Shown: positions 55,964 to 64,000 of the stretch, piece by piece
Layout: every line of letters begins with the position of its first letter
How positions within the stretch are numbered: position 1 is the first letter of the stretch
Source: Phytophthora quininea
Taxonomy: Eukaryota; Oomycota; Peronosporomycetes; Peronosporales; Peronosporaceae
Assembly: GCA_011947345.1 (NCBI GenBank)
Contig: JAAVTG010000581.1
Coordinates: 832,914 to 896,913 of the forward strand
Direction of reading: 5' to 3'
Length of the DNA stretch: 64,000 bases
Position numbers and translations under genes: made by a program
Notes under the pieces: model-generated
Told to the model about the DNA's origin: nothing
The model's input: the letters and a program-made list of their open reading frames with translations, nothing else
Database searches by the model: none

Positions 55964-57480
55964 TTAGTTGATAATTTTTCCTAATGACTGTAGCGTGTTG
56001 TTACTGAGCTTTAATAGCCGGTCCTCCTCATCAAGAACCTCCTGCAATGGCCTCGCCCACTTTGTGATGGCTTCTGTTAGCGGACAAAGCGTCTGAAACG
56101 CATACCTCGAGGTTACCCTCGAAACTAACAAGTAGGGCTGTTCACGCTTGTTTGCAAGTCGATTTTCAGACTTCCATTCAGTCACGACCATCTTGTCAAG
56201 CGTATCACCTTATACTTTGTACACCGTCGACGAAACAGCACAAACCAAGGGAAACTGCTCCACTCGGACGGAAAGAGTTCGCGGGTTTCCTGAAGCGGTC
56301 GGTGCAAGTGAAATATCACACGCACTATATGGACGAGCATCTGGAAAGAGCGGAAATAAATCTGAATCCGAGCAACCGCGCATTGCCGTAGCTGTTGCAC
56401 CTCGCCGAATGCCGATTCGCACAATCAACGCCAATGGAGGCACGCTAGGAATCTTTACTGTCACATCTCCCACACTATCGTAGGCATAATAGAACTTGGT
56501 ACCTTGCTGATAGAGTATTTTTTCCAGTGTACCGAGAGTTTCGTTTGCAACCATCTTTGCATCCCGAATGTTTGTGTTATTTGTATGGGCATGCCAACTA
56601 TAAGATCTAGGTAAGGGGCCATCCGACCAAACTTCGTGTCGGGTAGGGCCATAATTTGCCGAACTTCAGAGGTCCCGAGCTTGTCCAGTTTGCCACTGAA
56701 ATTAGCGGTAACACGCACCGGATACTCTCCCTGCGGTAACACCTTTGCCGCTGTCGCAACAAATAAGTTATTGATTGCTAGTCGGGTAGTATTGTCTGGA
56801 GTGATGAAATAAGGGATAGAGTCACCTATTTTCACTCCTCGAAAGCATTTTGTGTGCTCGTGATTCGAGAGTTGATAAGATCGACGAATTCGTAGCCAAG
56901 TTCCTTTTCGAGCAAACTGGCAGCCGCGGCCCCACTCAGGGTCTGCTCTAAAGCGAACAGATTCCTCCAAGATGATCACACTGTCGAAAGACCGCCACAA
57001 TTGATACCCGGCAAGCTCATTTGCATCACAATGGCCTTTTCCGTGGGGGTTTATAGAGAGGGCTCCCTCCGACTGGTGGTAGCTGTAGAAAATCTCCGAC
57101 GAGAATAACATGAATGCCACCGAACGGAATGTGCTTAAGCTTTTTTGCAATGCGTAAATACTTGTCCAATCTGGCGAGCTCGGCCTTTTCATCATTGAAA
57201 CCTCATCGATGACGAGAATATCGAGGTAAATCGATGATGGTCGGCGCTTACTTTTAGCTGGAGCAGAAAACTAGCGAGGGTTCTCCCGTTAATCAATGTT
57301 GCGGCTTTTCCTGTTAAAGCGGTTTTCACAAGACAATCGGCACGATCCCAACTCTGGCATAACGTCTCAACAGCTTCCAGAACCCGACTTTTTCCGTGCC
57401 GCCCTCCCCACCCAAGAAAAACGAAGTTGGTCGTTCTGCATGCCGTCCTCGAGATTATTGGTAGTATAGCTCAAATTCTC
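55964..57480 (-). CDS. Helitron helicase domain (Pif1-like, interrupted)
   Basis: ATP-driven 5'-3' DNA helicase half of the transposase. Walker A is read as FLGWGGRHGKSRVLEA near 57410, with an unusual Arg-His before GKS. TALTGKAATLINGRT lies near 57310, and Walker B as LVIDEVSMM near 57200. Later it has a middle section (57195-56461), a segment PSVPPLALIVRIG near 56440, and the final motif YLLVSRVTSRYAF near 56120, which corresponds to helicase motif VI. The stop is near 55964. The frame changes near 57245 (AAAA context), 56560 and 56200. Confidence 0.75.
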
Positions 57481-58487
57481 CACTTTTGCCACCGTTTCAG
57501 TAGAGCTGTCCCGATAATTCGAAAGGCATCATGTTGATTTTCATTCGACGTAAAACAGCGCGAAATGGCGGTGATCGTAGCGTATTTCGCCTCTCGACTT
57601 ATCGGTGCTGTAGTTCTTGCAGGTACTAAGTTCCACCAAGCAGTACTTTCATCTTCTAAGGCGTCATTTAGTAGCTCGATCACCTCCGTATCACGCGCAG
57701 GACGTTGAGGACAGGAAGACTGCGTCAGCTGACAATCGGTAGCCGAGTCTTGCACCCAGCTGCGCATATCCTCAATTTTAGGGAAGTTTGTTGCATTGAC
57801 GGCGTCTTGGTCGAGCGAAGCAGTGCTGATGGCACTACTATCCAGCATTCGATGTGTCTTGAAAACATCTAGAATGCTTACAACACGACTGTCCGGTTGT
57901 GCAGATGTCGGACATGTGACTGGGTCGAGGCTTCGGCTATCGTGCACAGCATTAGGATGCATTTCCTGTAGCTCCCATGGATTAATAAATGCGTCTTTTG
58001 GAGAGCCTTCATACTCTTCATCACATTGCGTATCGTAGCCGTCTAGCAGTGAGTCGGAATCGTCATCGGAGCTATCTCCACCACTATCATAAATCCTACT
58101 GGTAGATGCCGATGCATTGACGTCTTCACGATATCGCTGGTATGCCTTATCTTTTGCTTTATCGGCACCACAGTAGTAGTCATCGATGTGTTTCATAATG
58201 GTCACAATAAACGGGCTGCGCGAGCATTCCCAAGCTGTGTATGCTGTAAGCCACTGGTCTCCAGAGTCTGTTTCCGTGCCGACCAGATCCGAAAGGGATC
58301 GAAAAGGCTTAAACAGCACCAATGATAGTACGACACGTTTGTATTGTGTGCTTTTGGTCGAGTGGCTTCCAACGTAGGGCACCCGAGAACCCTGGATTAC
58401 TGGCACAACTTCCTTATAGCGCTTACCCAGACTATGCGTGGTGTGCAATGGATGTTGCGCCTTAAATGGGAGCTTGGCGTCACACAC
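57471..58487 (-). CDS. Helitron linker between Rep and helicase
   Basis: A 338-residue open frame between the HUH domain and the helicase. It includes the YVGSHSTKSTQYKRVVLSLVL block, an acidic serine-rich stretch (SGGDSSDDDSDSLLDGYDTQ), and a helical end (RCFTSNENQHDAFRIIGTALL) that leads into Walker A. In Helitrons this section joins the two enzymes. It is probably part of one protein with the flanking frames. Confidence 0.6.
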   Translation of the reverse strand: MCDAKLPFKAQHPLHTTHSLGKRYKEVVPVIQGSRVPYVGSHSTKSTQYKRVVLSLVLFKPFRSLSDLVGTETDSGDQWLTAYTAWECSRSPFIVTIMKHIDDYYCGADKAKDKAYQRYREDVNASASTSRIYDSGGDSSDDDSDSLLDGYDTQCDEEYEGSPKDAFINPWELQEMHPNAVHDSRSLDPVTCPTSAQPDSRVVSILDVFKTHRMLDSSAISTASLDQDAVNATNFPKIEDMRSWVQDSATDCQLTQSSCPQRPARDTEVIELLNDALEDESTAWWNLVPARTTAPISREAKYATITAISRCFTSNENQHDAFRIIGTALLKRWQKWRI

Positions 58488-58533
58488 CGCGAATCATTCT
58501 TACGGAAGTACCTCATAGAAAATTCATAGATGT

Positions 58534-61500
58534 TCACTTCGTCAAGGCACGCAGGGCGGCAAATGTAATCGTCCAAATAGGAAACGGCCCGAAAGCTAGG
58601 CATACCTGACCCTCCACTTTCGTCGCTAAATTGCACGAATACTCCTCTTCAGAGCAGAGTTGGCGGAGAATGTCGGTTAGAGGGATAAACGCGCAATCCG
58701 AGCTTTCGTAACAACATGAACCTCGATACAAGTACAAGGCAGCTAGTGGGCCAGCAATTTCTTGGCGATTTGTCATCGTATATACCATGGAGGCCACGCG
58801 CTTCCTCGACTTTGCAATGGCATCATCGTTTTGCACCCCGTCGTCGCATAATTCTCTCTCTTGGCGGCGTTGAAACGAGGCTAAGGCCATCACTATCACT
58901 GAATCAAGGCGCTTCTGCTGTTTCGCGACGTACTTCGTGCAGTAGTGTATTCTGTCAGCTGCATCTTTGCCTCCCAACAGAAATTGTATGTCGTGATTAC
59001 ACTTGAATGCTGCCATGATTTCGTAGCTAAACCCATTAATAAACTCGTGTGCCAGCTTTCGTTCTAGTGTTACTCCAGACGCGTCGAAAGAGGTCTTCAC
59101 ATTTCTATTCCGAGGGAATAGGTAGCGGCAATAGAGTCATTAACCGTAGTTTTAGAGGATTTAAAACAACTGCTTGTGTGAGTCCACCAGTGTTGATTTA
59201 GTAACACCACTAGTGTCGAGACCATATAGTCCATGCCGCGTTGTCCCATTCTACAGTCAGATGGCATTGGAGGCAACGCTTCGACAGGACGTACCAATCC
59301 ATCGTTCTGGTACGGATCGTCGTCACTCGAGCACGTCGCCATCTGAAAACTGTTTGCTTGCTCTAGTACTTGCTTATCCAAAACAGAAGGAAACTGATTT
59401 TGCGCTGTAAGATCGACGCATGCATCTCTCAGACTCCACTGAGTTCTCTCCCGCTCGCAAATTCTATTTGTTGCCAGGTTCAAAGAATCTCGTGCTACCG
59501 TTTCCAGACATGCTTCATCGTCAATCTCTGTTGCTACTAAAGGTTTTTGCCATGGCGGCCAGTGATTTGGTCTATGTTGGAGAAGCATGCTGCGCAGCAC
59601 ATGCTGTGAACTAAACTTCGTTGAGCATACACTGCATTGCAGAAGAGCAGGCTCCACAATTGAGCCATGCGCTCGTGAGTGGTAAATTCCACATCGCGGA
59701 TTCTGACGGGCTTGCGTCGGAATAACGAGACCAACAAGATCACAGAACGAAGCGCCACAATTGGAACACGAAAATGTTTCAACAGGAAGCGGGATGGTGT
59801 TCGTAACGACGCTTTGTACGTACGATTCCACTCGTTCTTTGAATTGCTTTCCACCTGACCCGTTCAGCAATTTATCCAGGTCAGCAGTACTGGTTGGAGC
59901 TCCTTTCAACCAAATCAGCATGTGAATATGCAATGTTCCACGGCCTTGGGTCTCAACCATGCCAAAATAAGCTGTAACATCCCCAACTAAGCCCTTGAAT
60001 GGCATCTGCTTCTTTGTAGATGAGTCGATACCAAGCACGTGTTTAATGAATACGTCTACGCATCGCATAAAGAGACGTGCTGATGCACAGTCGTTGCCAA
60101 GGCTAGCCTCACGCAACTGGGCTTTGGTAGGCAAGTCAGACTCTAGAATGTCAAAAAGTGAGTCGTCCGAGGTAACTCCAGCGTAATGCGCCATGACCAT
60201 GGAGTTGTCTGTATTTGGTGTGAGCGTAATGAAAAGAGATGGCTGGCCAAACCGGGTCTGGTAGGCGAATCCCTTTTGTCTGCATTTTGCACGTTCTGCA
60301 TTACTTCCCCAGACAGCAGCCGAAGCGATCTCCACCGTCTTCAGAAACCTGTGCGCTGCAGAGTCCTTTTCCGCTCGCGCCGGTCGCTGGCCTTGCTGAC
60401 GCTGTTCATTTTCCACTAGAGCTCTCTTTAATTCACCTGCTTCAATCGACTCGATACCACTGTAGATGCTTGGGTAGCGCTTGCACCGAATAGAGTTTTG
60501 TGTGTACATGTTTTTCATCGAGATTCGATCAAACGCTACCAACGTAAAAAGCTCATCCTCGGCAAAACGACGACTAGAGAGCAGCGTGTAGTGCTTCACG
60601 CACTCTTGTACCGAGATCGAGCCCTGTCGAGGCTCACCTGGGTGACCCCGCCCAAAAGGAAACAGATGTGGGAACATTTTGGCGAGAAGGTCGCCCGATA
60701 CATCTGCTGAAATCTTGTTTGAGCGCTTAACAAGAAATTCACGCGTGGGCTTATCTGGGGTTAGCAACGCGTGATCTCGAGTTAACAGTACCCTCGCAGC
60801 ATCAGATAGACCAATCCTTCGCTCAACCACGCTCAACTCATCAATTTCCATATCCACCTTCCATGCGTCAGAGTGGCCTCTAATATTTTGAAGGTTTTCG
60901 CGAACGCTATCCTCGACGACGCCCTCCTCGTCTTCGATGTACTCCAGAATAAGGTGTTCAAGTAACTCGGCATCAATCCCATCTTGCAACACATTGTCAC
61001 TTTTAGAAACACTGGCGTAGAAGCCGTTGTTTTGCTTGTAGAAATCAAACACATCTTGAACTTGTTGGCGGCGAATTTGATGCATTTTTCTTTCTGCACC
61101 TGAGCGTCCGTGAAGTCGCCTACAATTGCTACTCGAAAAGAAGCAGCGTCAGCGATTGATCTTGGTAACAGCATCACAGGCGGTGACGGCGTACAATCAA
61201 ATGCCACACAGTGGGAACGAATGCAGCGGTGCCGGCCTCCTCTCATGACACGAGTCATTGCCGCGATACTGATCAACTGCGTCAGTAGCCTCTCCGGTAA
61301 CGTGAGTGATTGCAGGTCATCTGGTAGGCAGCCAACGTATAAACCGTTCGCAACTGCAAATTTCGGGATTTGTCCGCGCTGTATACTCTTCAGACAAGAG
61401 TTACACATCGTGAACCAAGCGTCCATGTGGCCACCATCGTCCACGTAACAACGAAAGCTACGCGGGGCAACCACTACGTTCTCCAAGTGAATTACAAAAG

Positions 61501-61588
61501 GTGGCGCACGATAAAAATCCAATAAAGCTAGAGGCAGTGTTTTGTCTGCTTCCCCGAGGCTTGCCTCATCTTGTTTACGAGTTTCCAA
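58534..61588 (-). CDS. Helitron HUH endonuclease (Rep) domain (interrupted)
   Basis: Single-strand nicking and joining enzyme of rolling-circle transposition. The 662-residue frame 59097-61085 holds KMFPHLFPFGRGHPGEPR, SLFITLTPNTDNSMVMAHY and, at about 59920-59930, the HUH motif within GRGTLHIHMLIWLKG. A Cys-rich insert with paired CxxC motifs (CSNCGASFC, CSVCSTKF) follows. The next frame (58534-59100) has KCNHDIQFLLGG and the paired-tyrosine motif HYCTKYVAK near 58930. Upstream, 60833-61588 carries RAPPFVIHLENVVV and a CNSC pair. All catalytic residues are visible, so only the frame changes near 61085 and 59100 speak against function. Confidence 0.82.
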
Positions 61589-61721
61589 TCTGAGGTCTCA
61601 TGTCGGGTTGCCTTACACCGTGGTGTCAACTCGTCGCACGAAACACACACGCACTCCTCCATTCCTTCAGGTCCCAACGCTTTCTGCATTCGAATCAGTG
61701 CTTTCAAGCGATCGGTAGCAC

Positions 61722-62339
61722 TTACTGGCTCGAGAACGGCATCCTGCGTTGATTGATTATCCTTGAGGCTTGTGCATGGCGATAGCGACGCTGGTACAAC
61801 CGTTGTCGCTCACGCGCCGGCTGAGATACTCTTGATGATGCACATACACGATTGCCAGTCGCAGTAGCCTCTTCATCAATCGTGTGTTGTTGTTTCACCA
61901 GCGCCATCGCGAGAGATGCTACAGCCTGCACATCGTAGTCATCGCACAATTGGGAGCTATCACCGTCAGCTAGACCTGTGCTCGACTCTCCCCAACTAGT
62001 TCGTGATACCTCCATACGTTCCGACTCGTAGTTATCATCAAGGTGCCGAAGAAGATCCTCGCTGTCTGACATGGGGTCGCTGCAGTCATCAGGACTGTGC
62101 ATCACAGGAGGGTCGTCACAGTTTGTCTGCGCCATCCTGTGCTTCACGATCTCCATCACCTGAGCAGCAAGCTCGCGCACATCCACATCATCCAAATCAT
62201 CGTGAAGACAGCTAGCAGAGTGAAGCTCATCCCGCGAGGTTTTGTTCTCCATCTCGTAGGCAGCGTCAAGACGCCACAGCAAGTCATCACAATCATCACT
62301 TTCAATTCTCAGCTCACACCAGTGCCGCTGTCGCTTCAC
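61722..62339 (-). CDS. Acidic N-terminal ORF of the Helitron
   Basis: A 205-residue frame with two similar acidic segments (CDDLLWRLDAAYEMENK and SEDLLRHLDDNYESER; VRELAAQVMEIVKHRM and VQAVASLAMALVKQQH). This indicates an internal duplication. The end is basic (RERQRLYQRRYRHAQASRII). It directly precedes the Rep frame, and a CVSCDELTP segment follows near 61640 in another frame. It is either the N terminus of the Rep-helicase protein or a small accessory ORF; no family was recognised. Confidence 0.5.
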   Translation of the reverse strand: MKRQRHWCELRIESDDCDDLLWRLDAAYEMENKTSRDELHSASCLHDDLDDVDVRELAAQVMEIVKHRMAQTNCDDPPVMHSPDDCSDPMSDSEDLLRHLDDNYESERMEVSRTSWGESSTGLADGDSSQLCDDYDVQAVASLAMALVKQQHTIDEEATATGNRVCASSRVSQPARERQRLYQRRYRHAQASRIINQRRMPFSSQ

Positions 62340-63040
62340 AGGCGAGGAATCATCGTCTGGACAGCAGCACCCACTCCTGTTTTACGCGTATCCATCGTTG
62401 CACGTTTCAAACCCACGCGCTCACCATCGACGTGTTCCTGTTGTGGACCCCAGCTTGAAGCCGCACCACCTTGGTCTGTGCTGGCATCGCCAAGCGCCGT
62501 CTTCTGCATCTGGAGCGAATCTGAAAGTGGCGCGCGGATCAACCCACGACCAGCGGTCCACACAGAGCATGGCTGAGCTCCCGGCAGTATAATCACTCCA
62601 AGGCAGGCGTCCCATTCTCCGCAGACAAGGGACAGCAGTATCCCTGCGCGGAGGAATCGAGGACACCAACTTCATGAGGTGCTGGAGGGGCGCCCGCTGG
62701 AAAATGCGCCCCTCGGTAGGCAGCATAATGAACTCAAGCTTTTTTGTTTTTCCGCAATTGCCAATACCGGTAAATCTAACTCGTGTGTCTTGCCAAGTGT
62801 TGAAACTGGTATGGTACAGTGAGGAGAAGATGTTTGAGACGCTCGTATCGTCCAAAGCTTTTCTCTTGGTTTCGCTATGTGATAGTGAAAAGAAGACAAA
62901 TACCGAGGCATACCGGTGATCTAGCGCGAAATAGCCCGTAACGACAGTTCTAAACGAACTGCGAACACAATAAGCAGGCAGGTACAACGTCGTCGCCGTA
63001 ACCTCGTTGATCGCTTCCTTACCGCACTTTAAAACGTTAA
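62340..63040. other. Gap between Helitron and Harbinger
   Basis: Short opposing frames only, no recognisable domain. The 5' end of the Helitron should fall here. Confidence 0.3.
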
Positions 63041-63601
63041 CTACTGGAAATCCGTGTTGGCCGCCAAAAACTCCTGGACAAAGTAGAATCTACACTCGTC
63101 GTCCATGCCGCAGTACATCGTTGCGGCGTTCGGGTTCGTGGCCAGCAGTTGAATAAACCGGAAACGTGCAGCCACCTCAATCGTGCTCGCTAGCTGGTCC
63201 TTGAACTCTTCGATCGCAACGTCAGACCGCGAAAGTTTGCACATACGATCACCCTCTCGACGAGCTGCACTAGTGTCCGCAAGCGTCTTGTGAGCAACAG
63301 CAAGCTCCAAGATGGCCTCGGTCATCTTCTTCCCCGTGCTCTTGTGGCGCTTGGAACAACCGTCGTTGTTGTCGCCTTCCTGGGACGGACTGAGCGATGT
63401 TCAGCGACCACGGCTGCGGCAGCGAGATCCATTACCCGCCGATTCTTCCGTCTCTTCTTCCCCGTCGCTAGCTTCGCCAGAGCTACCATCTTCATCATCG
63501 TCACTCGGATTGTCGGCGGATACGTTCTCGTCATTGAAGGCATAGACGTTGGCGTCGTTCTGGCTGACAGGCGACAGTAATTGCGAATCTTGCGACGCCA
63601 A
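63041..63601 (-). CDS. Harbinger-associated accessory protein (SANT-like partner)
   Basis: Starts MASQDSQLLSPVSQNDANVY at 63601, with an acidic Ser-rich section. A frame change near 63400 leads to a basic hinge (CSKRHKSTGKKMTEA) and a helical C terminus (ILELAVAHKTLADTSAARRE, FRFIQLLATNPNAATMY) ending at 63041. PIF/Harbinger elements encode a second, DNA-binding protein beside the transposase. The composition and divergent position next to the transposase fit the C-terminal part of that partner, but no SANT/Myb motif itself is visible. Confidence 0.45.
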
Positions 63602-63688
63602 GTGAGCAGTTCGACATGACTTTCTGAGTGTGTTTTGCTACTGATTTCGGAGATGCTATACTAACTAAATGTTCACTGTTTGCTACAG

Positions 63689-64000
63689 GAAAATATTACC
63701 TAGGAGACGCTGGTTATGCCTTAACCAAGCACACGTTGACGCCACAGAGGCGTCACGTACCACCTAAAGGAATTTGGCGAGGGAAGCCACAGACGAAGGA
63801 AGAGCTTTTTAATCTGCGGCACTCATCGTTACGCAACGTCATTGAAAGAACCTACGGCTCCATCAAAAGAAATTCCCGATCCTCCAATCGATGCCCAACT
63901 ACGAGCTGGGCGCGCAGGTGGGCCTCGTGCAAGCCACGTTTGCGATCCACAATTTCATTCGTTGCCATAAAGATGAATTTGCGGACAAGAAGCTTCAGAA
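63689..64000 (+). CDS. PIF/Harbinger transposase, C-terminal exon (cut by window end)
   Basis: The exon begins after an acceptor (TGCTACAG at 63681-63688, with ACTAACT upstream). It encodes YYLGDAGYALTKHTLTP, KEELFNLRHSSLRNVIERTY and, after a one-base change near 63870 (AAA for AAAA), FPILQSMPNYELGAQVGL and ATFAIHNFIRCHKDEF. These are the second Asp and final Glu regions of the DDE_Tnp_4 (HARBI1-like) nuclease. The rest of the gene, including the earlier exons if they are present, is not recognised upstream and the 3' end is outside the window. Confidence 0.8.

Larger units (their letters stand above)
55964..62339 (-). mobile_element. Helitron (Rep-helicase rolling-circle transposon)
   Basis: About 6.4 kb of minus-strand coding sequence with the Helitron order: N-terminal region, HUH endonuclease with paired tyrosines, then a Pif1-type helicase. 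The frame changes at least seven times, so it is damaged or full of base-call errors. Exact ends (5' TC and 3' CTRR) were not located; the coordinates are those of the coding part. Confidence 0.85.

Noticed and set aside
1..64000. CRISPR arrays, operons, bacterial ribosome-binding sites
   Set aside because: The window is eukaryotic (introns, histone, spliceosome and WASH genes); no direct-repeat/spacer array was seen.

Overview
The window looks like a chromosome segment of a plant-pathogenic oomycete, most likely Phytophthora or a close relative. The reasons are short spliceosomal introns (about 54-137 nt), very compact gene spacing, two Crinkler-type (CRN) effector genes with LFLAK-like and HVLV motifs, and a load of DNA transposons and Ty1/copia sequence interleaved with gene islands.

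Layout. (1) 0-15 kb is a gene-dense island. It holds four copies of a secreted lipase in mixed orientation (360-1867 +, 3434-4902 -, 7321-8814 -, 9701-11132 +), an ankyrin-repeat protein, a BSD-domain protein, mitochondrial Mn-superoxide dismutase, and the WASH-complex subunit FAM21/WASHC2. (2) 15-21 kb is gene-poor. It has a 21-bp tandem array, Tc1-like remains, an unrecognised broken coding stretch, and a degraded duplicate piece of the FAM21 gene. (3) 21-29 kb is a second island: a methyltransferase-MYND protein with an overlapping upstream ORF, a tandem Tudor-knot protein, a glutathione S-transferase-like protein, and a CRN gene with a kinase-like C terminus. (4) 29-45 kb is transposon-rich. 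It contains two adjacent pogo/Tigger-like elements with intact terminal inverted repeats and TA target duplications, a copia fragment, a hAT remnant, a chromodomain plus cysteine-protease-like ORF, and a decayed Ty1/copia element. (5) 45-55 kb is a third island: a WW-LRR-TPR-coiled-coil protein, the spliceosomal protein SNRNP27, a CENP-B-type HTH protein, a CRN gene with an HNH-like nuclease domain, a strongly divergent histone H4, and a possible 2OG-oxygenase/C2H2 protein. (6) 55-64 kb holds a Rep-helicase Helitron and the start of a PIF/Harbinger element cut by the window edge.

Functions. The genes do not form one pathway. Housekeeping genes (SOD, FAM21, SNRNP27, BSD protein) sit beside secreted or effector-like genes (lipases, CRNs), which lie inside or at the edges of repeat-rich DNA. 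This resembles the 'two-speed' layout known from Phytophthora.

Caution. Many otherwise good genes, conserved ones included, carry single-base frame breaks. Most can be explained by loss of one base from a short homopolymer, which suggests assembly error. Genes with such breaks are therefore given as whole loci, with the breaks described.
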